From assembly GCA_023405135.1 (NCBI GenBank), contig JAEXYZ010000111.1:1-54561 (forward strand): a DNA stretch of 54,561 nt. The letters are read 5' to 3'. Origin of the DNA: Bacillota bacterium (GTDB lineage Bacteria; Bacillota; Bacilli; Bacillales_A; Planococcaceae). Under the pieces are notes generated by a model. It was not told the origin of the DNA, searched no databases, and saw only the letters and a program-made list of their open reading frames with translations. The translations under genes and the position numbers were made by a program. Of the stretch, positions 8,686 to 18,153 are shown one piece after another; position 1 is the stretch's first letter; every line of letters begins with the position of its first letter.

Positions 8686-9449
8686 CTAACTGTTTCTATT
8701 TGAATTTTTAGCATCGTTTTCAATATCCATGTATTGATATGTACCAGTTAATATATGTCCAACTTTTAATTCTCCTGAAAAATGAACATCCCGAACTAAT
8801 GGTGCATCATTTATATCATGAATAGTTACAAAATACTCATTACTCTGCGTTAGGGGTGATGATTGCCCCGAAAATGCATTCATTATAAGCGCTGCATCAT
8901 TTGCATTAAGAATCCCATTGCCATCCATATCGAATTTTAATTTTTCTGAAGCACTTATTGAGACTTTTCCATTAATCACTTGGAACACAAATAATGCATC
9001 GGATGAATTAATGACCCCATCTCCATTTATGTCACCCATTTTATTAATCTCAATTTGAAAGGCATCCACAATTTCAATTCCGCTACTATCCGTTGCAGTT
9101 AAAATTATTTTAGCTTTACCTTGAGACTTTATTGTAATTTCTAGTACATTACCATTCATACTAACTGCTGCAATTGATTCATCACTTGAAGTTACATTTA
9201 CATTTAATGAAACTGAATCAACATCGGAAAATGGTTGCTAGTATCAACAGTAAATTTATTTTGATTTGAACTTATTTTAGAAGCCATCCATTGAATATCT
9301 TCCCCTAAAATAACTTCACCCTTTATACTCAAGTTTTGCGCACTTGCACTTTCTATATGACTAAATGGTGCAGTAATAATTGCAATTCCTAGTAAAATAG
9401 ATAAAGATTTTTTCCTATTGGAGTAATAGCCTTTCGACTTGTGTTTCAC
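8686..9449 (-). pseudogene. Broken secreted dockerin-repeat protein
   Basis: Two adjacent frames make one decayed gene. The first (9449-9204, GTG start, GGGGAGG upstream) encodes a signal peptide (LSILLGIAIITAPFSHIESASA) and then runs out of frame. The second frame, readable from about 9237 just after a TAG, gives PFSDVDSVSLNVNVTSSDES, a beta-sandwich repeat typical of surface proteins. It then has a type I dockerin-like pair of calcium loops (DINGDGVINSSD and DMDGNGILNAND) and a second repeat that stops abruptly at 8686. The shift is near 9240. A sequencing error is possible, but the abrupt end after YMDIENDAKN also suggests a truncated relic of a larger protein. Confidence 0.8.
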
Positions 9450-9560
9450 CTTTTTTCCTCCCCTGTTAATATTTATTCACTAAACTATAACTAAGACCCC
9501 TGAACAAATTCTGAACAAAACAGCTTACAAGTATGGTATATTTTTACAACTACTAATCCA

Positions 9561-9600
9561 AAATAAAAAGGAGCTACCTCAAACAATTGAGGTAACTCCT
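9561..9600 (-). terminator. Terminator of the MoxR/vWA operon
   Basis: The minus strand forms AGGAGTTACCTCAA paired with TTGAGGTAGCTCCT (one mismatch), followed by TTTTTATTTT. It starts five bases after the last stop codon of the operon. Confidence 0.88.
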
Positions 9601-9605
9601 AAAAC

Positions 9606-12203
9606 TTATTTCCTCTTCATTTCTTTCAAAATTTGTGCCACGTTTGTTTGTTCCTCTACAGCATTTTCTTGTGTTGCACTCTTTTTCGGTCGACTTACTA
9701 CTTGTAAGAAGCCCCAGCCAAATCTTCTGAGTGTGATATCAATAAAGAATAACACCATGCTAAACAATACTAGCCAAGTTGTAATACTTTGGCGTTCCGC
9801 ACCTTTTGCAGTAAATTCACGGAATGCCTCTTCTGGTTCTTCTATTAGCGCACCACCTGTTTTTTCAGCAATTTGTGTAAGTAATGCTTCATTCGGTGGG
9901 TGTAATTCATATTCTGCGCTATATGGAATCGTCAATCCCGCTTGATAAATCGATTCATCCTCTTTTGATATTCTAAAGAAAACAAGGCCTGGGTCTCCAT
10001 CCACGACTACTCGTACTTGGTTCGCCGATATAGGTTCCATTTGTGCCTTTAATTCTTCGCCAAATTCATCGACAATGGCTATATCTAGAAAAGCAGCTTG
10101 ATTTGTTGGATCGGTTATCGTAAATGAACCATCTGCGTTTTGTCTTATGTCATAGGCAATATCATTATAGGTTGGTAGCATTCTTGAAATTGCTGTCTGC
10201 CAAAAGTTTGTCCATTCACTCCAACGTGCCCAATCTCCTGTCCAAGCACCAGTTGAGTCAGACGTAAAGGCGATTGTTTTTCCTAATCCATATTGCCACT
10301 CAGCTAAAACAGGATCTTCCTTTTCACTCTCTGCAATGACCATGGCCGTTTGCTTTGCCGTCGTCCCGATATATGCATTCATTTGAGGAACACCCTCTTC
10401 AAATAAAGCGGTCCAGCCCTCCGCGTCATAAACAATTGGATAAAATGGATTATCCTCGATATACGTGCGTGATATCATAGCTGTTTCCCGGGAAAGAATT
10501 GAAGGAATCGTCGTTTCATCCACTACACTATAAAAACGGCCACTTCCCATTTCACTTAAACTTTCAAGTAAGTTTGCATCAGCATCAGAACCAATGGCAA
10601 CCGTTGATAACGTTATATTATTTTCTTTACCCTCTTCTATTAAATCTTCATAGCTACCTGCTGAATAAGACTGACCATCTGTTAGTAAAATGATATGCTT
10701 TCTTTGTAATTGTTGATCGGCTAAGTTTTCAAATGCCATCGCGAGAGATGAGTAGATTTCCGTTCCGCCACCAGGAGCAATCGATAATATTGTATTAACT
10801 GCTTCTTCTTTATCTGTTAAAGGAGCCGTTTCAATAATTTCCCATGGACGATCATCAAAAGCGATAAATCCAAGGGTATCACCATCACGGAGTAATTCTA
10901 CCGAACGAGCTGCCGCTTCTTTCGCAAGCTCAATTTTCGGACCCGTCATACTTCCGGAGCGGTCAAGAACAATCACTAATCCAAGAGAAGGTAGCTGTTG
11001 CTTTCCCTTTACTTCCATTTCAACGGGAAGCAGTTTTTCAATAGGGGTTTTAAAATACCCACCTAGTCCAAAGCTATTGTCTCCACCAACCATCATAAAG
11101 CCGACACCAAAATTTTTCACTGCTTGTTCAATAATGCCCATCTTTTCCTCGCCAACTAAGTGACCCGGGATATTATCAAAAATAATTGCGTTATAGTGTA
11201 AATAACTAGAAAGGGAATTTGGTAATTCACTTGAATGCTTCACATCACAGGATATCGAATTTGGTCCAAGTGCTGCTCCAATCGGCGACCCTTCTTCTCG
11301 ATCGCTAACAATAAGTAAACGTGGTGCGCTTTGAACCATTGTGATACCCGTTAATTTATTATTTTCTAAAATAGCGTCTTCGCCTACTTGAACTAAAGCT
11401 TCATACTTCACTAATCCTTCAGCTTTTCCAATATGACGATAAGTAAAAACATTCGAACCCTTTTCTAAATTGACCGTTTCTTGATGGATAAGCTTATCAT
11501 TTTCATATAGATACAATTCGCCTACTGTAGCCGTTGTTGCTTCTACTTCTGTAATAAGTTGCTGTTGTTCTCCTTCATATGCTACTTTTGGTGTTTCAAA
11601 ACTTTGAATTGATACATCTGAGGCAACTTCTTTACTTAAAGTCACCACATCAACAGATATATTTGAACCCGCCATTTTTGTTAACTGCTCAGAAACGTCA
11701 CCCTTTGTTTCTAATCCATCTGAAAAGAGAACAATACGTGTTGCCTTATCACGGTCTACAATGCCCGTTGTGAGTTGAAGTGCTTGGGCAATATTCGTTT
11801 CATCTTCATCTGATATTTCACTAAGTTGAGGTACATGCTCTAATGATGGATTTAAGATTGACTCCGTTTGTAAATTTGAAGCGAAGGAATAAATTCCAAC
11901 CTCATGTGTATCTTTTTTTGCTTTTAAACTTTCCTCAATAAACGCTAATGTTTGTTCTTCGGCTCCCTCTACCGATGCCGAGCGATCAATTAAAAAAACA
12001 ACTTGTTCTTCTTTAACAGGCAATAATAAATAGGGCGAGGAAATTGCAAATATAAGCGAGACCACAGCGATAATTCGAATAGCAAAAACAATCAATTGAC
12101 TCTTTTTTAACTGTAGCCTATAATACCACCATGTCCAAACAAAGTAGCAGCTAATAGGAATTAGTAACAATAAGGCAAGTGGGAAATCAATTCGCAAATC
12201 CAC
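9606..12203 (-). CDS. Membrane protein with two vWA domains
   Basis: A protein of about 865 residues. Two or three N-terminal helices (about 6-60) precede a first von Willebrand A domain with MIDAS motif DRSAS (Asp73). A GATase-like segment follows (around 290-400, with VGGDNSFGLGGY), then a second vWA domain with DRSGS (Asp414), a beta domain and a last helix near 820. The C-terminal tail is basic. Start: GTG at 12203 (VDLRIDFPLALL), overlapping the previous gene by 17 nt; a longer frame to 12227 lacks a signal. vWA proteins encoded with MoxR ATPases are thought to assemble or remodel complexes, but the partner is unknown. It is the last gene of the operon. Confidence 0.88.
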   Translation of the reverse strand: MDLRIDFPLALLLLIPISCYFVWTWWYYRLQLKKSQLIVFAIRIIAVVSLIFAISSPYLLLPVKEEQVVFLIDRSASVEGAEEQTLAFIEESLKAKKDTHEVGIYSFASNLQTESILNPSLEHVPQLSEISDEDETNIAQALQLTTGIVDRDKATRIVLFSDGLETKGDVSEQLTKMAGSNISVDVVTLSKEVASDVSIQSFETPKVAYEGEQQQLITEVEATTATVGELYLYENDKLIHQETVNLEKGSNVFTYRHIGKAEGLVKYEALVQVGEDAILENNKLTGITMVQSAPRLLIVSDREEGSPIGAALGPNSISCDVKHSSELPNSLSSYLHYNAIIFDNIPGHLVGEEKMGIIEQAVKNFGVGFMMVGGDNSFGLGGYFKTPIEKLLPVEMEVKGKQQLPSLGLVIVLDRSGSMTGPKIELAKEAAARSVELLRDGDTLGFIAFDDRPWEIIETAPLTDKEEAVNTILSIAPGGGTEIYSSLAMAFENLADQQLQRKHIILLTDGQSYSAGSYEDLIEEGKENNITLSTVAIGSDADANLLESLSEMGSGRFYSVVDETTIPSILSRETAMISRTYIEDNPFYPIVYDAEGWTALFEEGVPQMNAYIGTTAKQTAMVIAESEKEDPVLAEWQYGLGKTIAFTSDSTGAWTGDWARWSEWTNFWQTAISRMLPTYNDIAYDIRQNADGSFTITDPTNQAAFLDIAIVDEFGEELKAQMEPISANQVRVVVDGDPGLVFFRISKEDESIYQAGLTIPYSAEYELHPPNEALLTQIAEKTGGALIEEPEEAFREFTAKGAERQSITTWLVLFSMVLFFIDITLRRFGWGFLQVVSRPKKSATQENAVEEQTNVAQILKEMKRK

Positions 12204-13938
12204 GTCTTCTTTGCACCTCCCACTCAATGATGAATAAAAGTAAAATCGGGATTAACAACCAAATTAAAAGAGATTTTTTTGTAGTCTCTTCTTTTCCACT
12301 ACTTTTAAGCGTACCTAGTTCAAAACTAGTGCCCTCCTTCACCATACGTTCTCCACTTGGAAGTTGGACAATGAATTCCTTTTCCTCATCGTCAGAACGT
12401 ACAACATAAAGTCCTGGTTCTGTTGGCGCCTTAAACTGATTAGCATTTTCAAAAGAGGAAATATATTCGTCGTCTGAATCATAGATTGACCAATTTCCCG
12501 GAACTAGAGAAACAGCACGACTTTCGTTTGGTGAAAACGTACCAAGTGATACCGTTCCCCCTAACAATTCATTTTGGAGACTCCATAAAAATAAAGGAAA
12601 TGACGGATGAAGTGGCCAATCCGTTGACTGGATATCCGCTAAAATAACTATATCCCCTCTTGGTGATCGTTGAATAAAAGGCTTTTCTTCAATGGTAGCA
12701 ATCGTTTCATACTTATCAAATCCAGGATAAATGGCATTTACATAAACATCATCTAGAGAACTAAAGGCAAATAATACATCATCTGATACATTTACAAAGC
12801 TGTTTATTTCATCTGCAGTTTCATCATTCCGGCCGATTAAAACGATTGGAGATTTGGTCTTATGTAAAAGCTCAGTTTGATTTGTCACCACAATGGATTC
12901 GCTACTCATCCCTAAAAGTTGCTCAGGTGGTACAATTTTTACTTCATTTGATAAAGCTTGGAACCCCTTTTGCACTAGTTGGTGCATCTGCTGGTCCACT
13001 ATCAATTGAGACATACCACTTCCTATTAAAGAAAGCATTGAGTTATCAACACTATAATCATCCTCTACTTGAATATGTGCTGTTAAACTTGTCGCTACTG
13101 GTAATCCCTCAAAGGTCTTTGAGAATTCTCCTTGCGCATTTAAAGAAACTCTCTCTTCTATCAAAACATTCTCTTCAGAATCAAGTAAAGTTAGCTGTAC
13201 ATCTTTCTTCTTATCCGTTTCATTCTTCAATTGAACTAGAGCAAGTGTACTTCCCTCAAAGGAGGTTGTAGCAAAGCGTGTAATCGATACATTTTCTAGT
13301 TCTTTACTTGCTCCTTTAACTATCCACTTTACATGATCACTTTCAATTGGTAATTCACCACGTTCTATGGAGTCTGTAAATAAGTAAATTGAAGTAGCAG
13401 TGTCCCCAATAAACGCCTGTGCAATATCAATCGCTTTAGGTAATTGCGCTTCTTCATAGGATACTTCCAAACTATCAATTGCCTTATGTATGGCGGCGGA
13501 ATCCGTTTCCTGTCGAACAATTGATTTGGGTTCATTCCCTGTCGTAATAATAGTTACTGGCTGTCCACCTAACTTAGAAACAAGTTGTTTCATTTCTTTC
13601 TTATGCAAAACAAAAGTTGACTCTTCTTTACCAGCAAGCATTGTAGCAGAAGTATCAACAATCCAGATGGACTGCTCTCCAGCTAATTCGTTCTTTTTGA
13701 TAAATGGATTCATTAAGGCGAAAACAAATAAAATCAATGCAAGTAATTGTAAATACAATAATGCATTCTTTTGCAGATGCTTTAAATATGGCGAAGCTTT
13801 TGTTTCCTGCATGACCTCTTCCCAAAAAATTGTTGAAGAAATAGGTTGGTCTTTATATTTCTTACGGAAAAAGTAGTAAATTAATACGATGATCGGTAGA
13901 ATCGCAGTCCATAGAAATAGTAAATTGCTAAATCCCAA
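12187..13938 (-). CDS. BatA-like membrane protein with degenerate vWA domain
   Basis: A 583-residue protein. N-terminal BatA-type helices (residues 3-25 and 58-80) flank a basic segment, followed by a vWA-like domain whose MIDAS reads DTSAT (Asp95), not the strict DxSxS, so metal binding may be altered. A long extracellular beta-rich region leads to one C-terminal helix (SLLIWLLIPILLLFIIEW) and the basic end VQRRRGFAN. The start is TTG at 13938, with GAGGTG seven bases upstream. Topology suggests most of the chain faces outside or forms a sensor with the following two-vWA protein. Confidence 0.87.
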   Translation of the reverse strand: MGFSNLLFLWTAILPIIVLIYYFFRKKYKDQPISSTIFWEEVMQETKASPYLKHLQKNALLYLQLLALILFVFALMNPFIKKNELAGEQSIWIVDTSATMLAGKEESTFVLHKKEMKQLVSKLGGQPVTIITTGNEPKSIVRQETDSAAIHKAIDSLEVSYEEAQLPKAIDIAQAFIGDTATSIYLFTDSIERGELPIESDHVKWIVKGASKELENVSITRFATTSFEGSTLALVQLKNETDKKKDVQLTLLDSEENVLIEERVSLNAQGEFSKTFEGLPVATSLTAHIQVEDDYSVDNSMLSLIGSGMSQLIVDQQMHQLVQKGFQALSNEVKIVPPEQLLGMSSESIVVTNQTELLHKTKSPIVLIGRNDETADEINSFVNVSDDVLFAFSSLDDVYVNAIYPGFDKYETIATIEEKPFIQRSPRGDIVILADIQSTDWPLHPSFPLFLWSLQNELLGGTVSLGTFSPNESRAVSLVPGNWSIYDSDDEYISSFENANQFKAPTEPGLYVVRSDDEEKEFIVQLPSGERMVKEGTSFELGTLKSSGKEETTKKSLLIWLLIPILLLFIIEWEVQRRRGFAN

Positions 13939-13949
13939 AAAGCTTCACC

Positions 13950-14831
13950 TCACTGTACCCAATGTGATTTCAATAATTTGTGGAAAATTGCGTTTTGGAA
14001 GCCCTCATCCACAATTAGTTGGATTTTTCGAACGCCAAAGCGGTTTACTAAAGCATCAAATTGTACTTCATGTCCAGTACGAGTTTTTTCATAATCAGTA
14101 AGAACACGATTTGAAACAGATACATTTACATCTCGAGACGTTTCTGCATCTATAAATCGCACATCCCCTGAAAAAGCTGGATTCAACTCTTCTTCGGTCA
14201 CAATTTGAATACACCGAACGTCCCCTGCAAAACGTGGTATTCGTTTAAAGAATTGCTCCCAATGTTCAATCGGCTCCAACCCATCCGTAATGATAAAAAG
14301 AACTGTACTATCTTTTGGTAATCTTTTCAAACCGTCTTGCGGGAAACTTTCAATACCTTTCGCTTCCTCTATATCCGATACAATTTGCAAAAAAGGTTTT
14401 CGGTATGTAGCCCCCTTTTTTCTAAAAGCAATGGAATTTTGTTCTCCTCCAACATAAGAAAACGATAAGCGATCATCTCTGTTTAAAACCATTAACCCTA
14501 GTGCTGCAGCAATTTGTCGTGCAAAAAGCCATTTTTTCTCTTCTCCCATTGAACGGGTTGCGTCGAGTAATATATGCACTCTCATTTCTTGTTCATCTAA
14601 AAATCGCTTAATAAAGTATTTTTCCGTACGTGCATAAACATTCCAATCAACTTGCCTTACATCATCTCCTAGCGTATATTCACGGAAATCCGAGAAATCG
14701 AGAGAAGCGCCAAAACGTTGCGAACGGTGTGATCCTTTATGCTGACCGCGCAATTTAGAAGATGTCGCAATTGATAAACGGCTAATTTTTGAAATCCAGT
14801 CATCTGGTAAAATTAATCTAGATTGCTTCAT
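13950..14831 (-). CDS. DUF58 domain protein
   Basis: A 293-residue cytosolic protein with the DUF58 signature (FSDFREYTLGDDVRQVDWN, about 45-65, then YARTEKYFIKRF) and a vWA-like fold after it (HILLDATRSM). DUF58 proteins almost always accompany MoxR ATPases. The start ATG overlaps the moxR stop by 4 nt (ATGA), which indicates translational coupling. No membrane helix is seen, unlike some DUF58 proteins that carry two N-terminal helices. The molecular function is unknown. Confidence 0.93.
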   Translation of the reverse strand: MKQSRLILPDDWISKISRLSIATSSKLRGQHKGSHRSQRFGASLDFSDFREYTLGDDVRQVDWNVYARTEKYFIKRFLDEQEMRVHILLDATRSMGEEKKWLFARQIAAALGLMVLNRDDRLSFSYVGGEQNSIAFRKKGATYRKPFLQIVSDIEEAKGIESFPQDGLKRLPKDSTVLFIITDGLEPIEHWEQFFKRIPRFAGDVRCIQIVTEEELNPAFSGDVRFIDAETSRDVNVSVSNRVLTDYEKTRTGHEVQFDALVNRFGVRKIQLIVDEGFQNAIFHKLLKSHWVQ

Positions 14832-15820
14832 AGCCGTGCGCCTTGTTGAATTGATAATAGTCCTTCAATTAAATCATCAACCGTTTTACCAGATGCCTCT
14901 CCTTCATAATTCAATAACATTCGGTGACGCAGTGCAGGTTTTGCAACGGATTTAATATCTGCAATTGAAACATGAAAACGCCCATTCATGACAGCACGTG
15001 CTTTTGCTAATTTAATAATACTTTGTAAACCACGTGGTCCACTGCCATACATAACAAAATCCTTTACTTCCGGCATTGCGTCCTCTCCATCTGGATGTGT
15101 AGCCACTACAATACTTACCGCGTACTCCATCATTTCATCTGCTACTAATACTTCCTTCACCATTTGCTGGGCAACAATTAATCGGTCACTATTCATAATT
15201 TTCTCTAAAGCAATTTCCTCAGCACCTGTTGTTCGCTTCATAATTTCCATTAATTCCGACTTTGATGGATATGGTACTAATATTTTACAAAGAAAACGGT
15301 CCATTTGTGCTTCTGGCAAAGGATAGGTTCCTTCCATTTCAATCGGATTTTGAGTTGCTAATACAAAGAATGGTCTCGACATTTTCTTTGTATCTCCTAA
15401 GATTGTTACTGTCTTTTCTCCCATCGCTTCCAGTAAAGCACTTTGTGTTTTAGGTGTTGCACGGTTTATTTCGTCGGCTAAAACCATTTGACTGAAGATA
15501 GGGCCTTGTTGAAATACAAATTGCTGTTTTCCGTTTTCAGTTCGTTCAATAATATTTGTTCCTGTTATATCAGTTGGCATTAAATCTGGTGTAAATTGAA
15601 TTCGTGAAAAAGATAAATCTAACACTTCTGAAACAGTTCGAATTAACATCGTTTTCCCTAAACCTGGTAATCCTTCTAGCAGTGCATGACCATCCGCTAA
15701 AATGGAATAAATGATATAATCAACTGCCTCTTCTTGCCCAACGATAAATTTTCCAATTTCTTTTTTTACTAATTGTAGTTCTTCGCTAATCTCAGCATAT
15801 TGCTGTTCACTAAAAGCCAC
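14828..15820 (-). CDS. MoxR family AAA+ ATPase
   Basis: A 330-residue AAA+ ATPase of the MoxR clade, which acts as a chaperone for assembling vWA-containing complexes. Seen: Walker A GLPGLGKT (50-57), Walker B MVLADEINRA, the sensor region FVLATQNPIEMEGTYPLPEA, the arginine finger stretch EAQMDRF, and the C-terminal lid. The start is GTG at 15820 after GATGAGGAA. It is followed immediately by the DUF58 gene. The partner is expected to be among the neighbouring vWA proteins. Confidence 0.96.
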   Translation of the reverse strand: MAFSEQQYAEISEELQLVKKEIGKFIVGQEEAVDYIIYSILADGHALLEGLPGLGKTMLIRTVSEVLDLSFSRIQFTPDLMPTDITGTNIIERTENGKQQFVFQQGPIFSQMVLADEINRATPKTQSALLEAMGEKTVTILGDTKKMSRPFFVLATQNPIEMEGTYPLPEAQMDRFLCKILVPYPSKSELMEIMKRTTGAEEIALEKIMNSDRLIVAQQMVKEVLVADEMMEYAVSIVVATHPDGEDAMPEVKDFVMYGSGPRGLQSIIKLAKARAVMNGRFHVSIADIKSVAKPALRHRMLLNYEGEASGKTVDDLIEGLLSIQQGARL

Positions 15821-15832
15821 TTCCTCATCTCC

Positions 15833-17284
15833 CTACTCATTCGACTCTATAGAAGAAAAATATGACTGCACTATATCCTGTAAATCCTTTGGCAGCTGTA
15901 TTCGATCAGAGCTTTCTATATAGCTCTCTTTATATTGACCAATGACTTCTTCATAAGGTCGTATTGTTCCTTTAGTTACTGGCACAGGACCTTTTTGTTC
16001 TCCAATCGGCTCTCCTTCATTTAAAGGACCTCCATCTACAGTTGGTTCACTTCCGCCACCAATACGCTCTGGAATGGAAAGTAGGTTGCGACTTCCTTGC
16101 CCTAAACCAGCACCACCGCCACCAGTTCCCTGTCCTGCTCCTTTGCCTGAGCCACTTCCTTGTCCTCCACCATTACCTGAACCAGAACCTTGGCCAGAAC
16201 CAGATGAACCATTACTCCCCTGTCCTTGGCCTGATCCCTTATTTCCTTGCCCCTGCCCATTTTGACCTTGTTGATTTGAATTTTTCCCATTTCCTTGTTG
16301 TTGCGATCCATTCTGATTTTTACTTTGATTATTATTTTGATTATTTGAGGTACTGCCATTATTGCTTGCTTCATTTTTTGACTGTGATCCTAATTCACTA
16401 GCAATTGCATTTTGCAAATCAAAGCTAATTGGCTTTCCAAGCTTACTTAATGCTGATTGTGTACTGTTTGCTGTGCTAGCAAGCTCATTTTGCAGCTCCA
16501 TTAGTTCTTTTAACTGCGCTTGTTCTTCTTCAGTTAAGCCATCAGAGCCTTCTGATCCACCTTGTTCCAATGCACTTTCTTTTTCTTTTAATTTTTGTTC
16601 CTGCAGTTTTAATTCCTTCTGCTTTTTCACTACTTCACGTAACGCTTCTTCAGAAATTTCCGTATCCTTTAGCTTATTTGACAGCTCCTGCAGTTGTTTC
16701 TTTGTTTCTTCTGACTCTGTCTTTTTTTCTAACTTCGCTACTTCTTTCTCCAGCTTATCAATGACATCTTGTTCCTTTTCGATTACTTTCGCCTCTTGCT
16801 GTGTAGCAGAAGGGAAAATCAATAAAACGCCAATAATGATGGCCATCAAAAGAATACCAACAAGGGATTTTACTTTAAAAAGCTCTTTTTTACGCTTTTT
16901 AAATTGTTCAAAAGCTGCCGGAGATTCTTTTTGCGCTTTTTCCAATAATGAACTTACTAATGGATTCATATCATCTTTAAATGATAATGCTGTCAATAGT
17001 TCATTATGAGGATAAAATAAATCTAATTGATGTAATGCATCTTTATCTCGCACTCGATTCCACCATATAAAAAATAGCGTTGTCAAAAGTGTTCCAATGC
17101 CAACTATTATGGCTACATCATCATAATGCGGAAAAATAAACAACCTCGAAACAACTAGGATCGCCGTACTTATACTAAGCCCAATTAAAATTCCGAATTG
17201 CAATTTTGGCAGCGTATATTCAAAATTTAAGCTTCTTTTTGCTTTCCGTACAAATTGTCTTAATTGTTTCCTTTGATCCATCAT
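15833..17284 (-). CDS. Membrane protein with coiled coil and Gly/Gln/Asn-rich tail
   Basis: A 483-residue protein similar in architecture to DUF4175-type proteins found with MoxR genes. It has two N-terminal helices (about 27-50 and 57-72), a third near 135-155, then a long charged coiled coil (about 165-250, VIDKLEKEVAKLEKKTESEE). A low-complexity tract of Asn, Gln, Gly and Ser follows (about 300-390, repeats such as GQGSGSGNGGGQGSGSG). The C-terminus again looks folded (RPYEEVIGQYKESYI). The tract makes the coding strand very purine rich and creates false reading frames opposite. ATG with GGAGAAG upstream. Confidence 0.8.
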   Translation of the reverse strand: MMDQRKQLRQFVRKAKRSLNFEYTLPKLQFGILIGLSISTAILVVSRLFIFPHYDDVAIIVGIGTLLTTLFFIWWNRVRDKDALHQLDLFYPHNELLTALSFKDDMNPLVSSLLEKAQKESPAAFEQFKKRKKELFKVKSLVGILLMAIIIGVLLIFPSATQQEAKVIEKEQDVIDKLEKEVAKLEKKTESEETKKQLQELSNKLKDTEISEEALREVVKKQKELKLQEQKLKEKESALEQGGSEGSDGLTEEEQAQLKELMELQNELASTANSTQSALSKLGKPISFDLQNAIASELGSQSKNEASNNGSTSNNQNNNQSKNQNGSQQQGNGKNSNQQGQNGQGQGNKGSGQGQGSNGSSGSGQGSGSGNGGGQGSGSGKGAGQGTGGGGAGLGQGSRNLLSIPERIGGGSEPTVDGGPLNEGEPIGEQKGPVPVTKGTIRPYEEVIGQYKESYIESSDRIQLPKDLQDIVQSYFSSIESNE

Positions 17285-17292
17285 TGCTTCTC

Positions 17293-18153
17293 CTATCTGT
17301 TTGTTTTCATATTAGCACGCAACTTGCGAATGGCGATTGCTAAGCAACCTACTGTTAATAAAATATAAAAAATTAAATAGACTACCCAAATAGGAAGCGA
17401 TATACCAACTAGTGAATCGATACTATTTGAAACTTCTGGATAAAGAATTGATAGCATTAATGCGCCTGGATTAATACTTACCCAAAAATAACTAATAGGT
17501 GAAAATGGTGTTAAATTTTGTGTTCCCGGATTTCCCGCCACCATTTGATCCATTGATACACCAATAAAGAAGAAGAAAGCTGTAATACCTCCTAAAAATA
17601 TCATCGCTCCATAAGTTGCAATCATCGATACAATCGTTTTTTTCGTTATTGTTGAAAACATAATCCCGATACTACCAATAGCAATTAAAGTTACTAAATA
17701 GAAAAGGAAAATAGTTACATATTGTGACGGTGAAACACCACCAAATAAAAACACAAGACTATATAGTGGTAACCCTGCTACTAACATTAATATTAAAAAC
17801 GCAACAGATGATAAAAGCTTTCCTATAATAATCTGCGTAGAACTTTGAGTTGTTGTCAGTAAAATATTTAACGTTTGCTTTTCCCGTTCTGTACTTATAG
17901 CTCCAGCTGTTAATCCCGGTGTAATAAACATAACAAGAGCCATCTGAAGTATGCTTAAAACGGAAAACATCATAAAGCTATCACTTGGTTTAAAAAACGC
18001 CGTCCCTGAGAATTGTGTGTAAATCATTAAAAAACCTACAACGAATATACATAAAACGGCTAAATAAAACATTAACCCTGAAAAGCTTTTAAAGGCGCGG
18101 AATCGTAATTTTAGTTCTTTCATCAATACAGGGTTTGAAAATCGATCCATCAT
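17293..18153 (-). CDS. ABC-2 type exporter permease
   Basis: A 286-residue permease with six hydrophobic helices typical of ABC-2 exporters. The conserved region around TAGAISTEREKQTLNILLTTT (about 80-100) contacts the ATPase and is family diagnostic. The ATG overlaps the ATPase stop codon by 4 nt. It forms a two-component exporter with the gene just upstream. The exported substrate is unknown. Confidence 0.92.
   Translation of the reverse strand: MMDRFSNPVLMKELKLRFRAFKSFSGLMFYLAVLCIFVVGFLMIYTQFSGTAFFKPSDSFMMFSVLSILQMALVMFITPGLTAGAISTEREKQTLNILLTTTQSSTQIIIGKLLSSVAFLILMLVAGLPLYSLVFLFGGVSPSQYVTIFLFYLVTLIAIGSIGIMFSTITKKTIVSMIATYGAMIFLGGITAFFFFIGVSMDQMVAGNPGTQNLTPFSPISYFWVSINPGALMLSILYPEVSNSIDSLVGISLPIWVVYLIFYILLTVGCLAIAIRKLRANMKTNR

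Noticed and set aside
12846..13876. 141- and 128-residue frames antisense to the BatA-like gene
   Set aside because: They lack ribosome binding sites and are shadows of the well-supported minus-strand gene.
16042..17009. Several long open frames on both strands opposite the Gly/Gln-rich gene
   Set aside because: They are created by the purine-rich, repetitive coding strand of the real gene at 15833-17284; they have no ribosome binding sites and give low-complexity or Ser/Cys/Phe-rich proteins.
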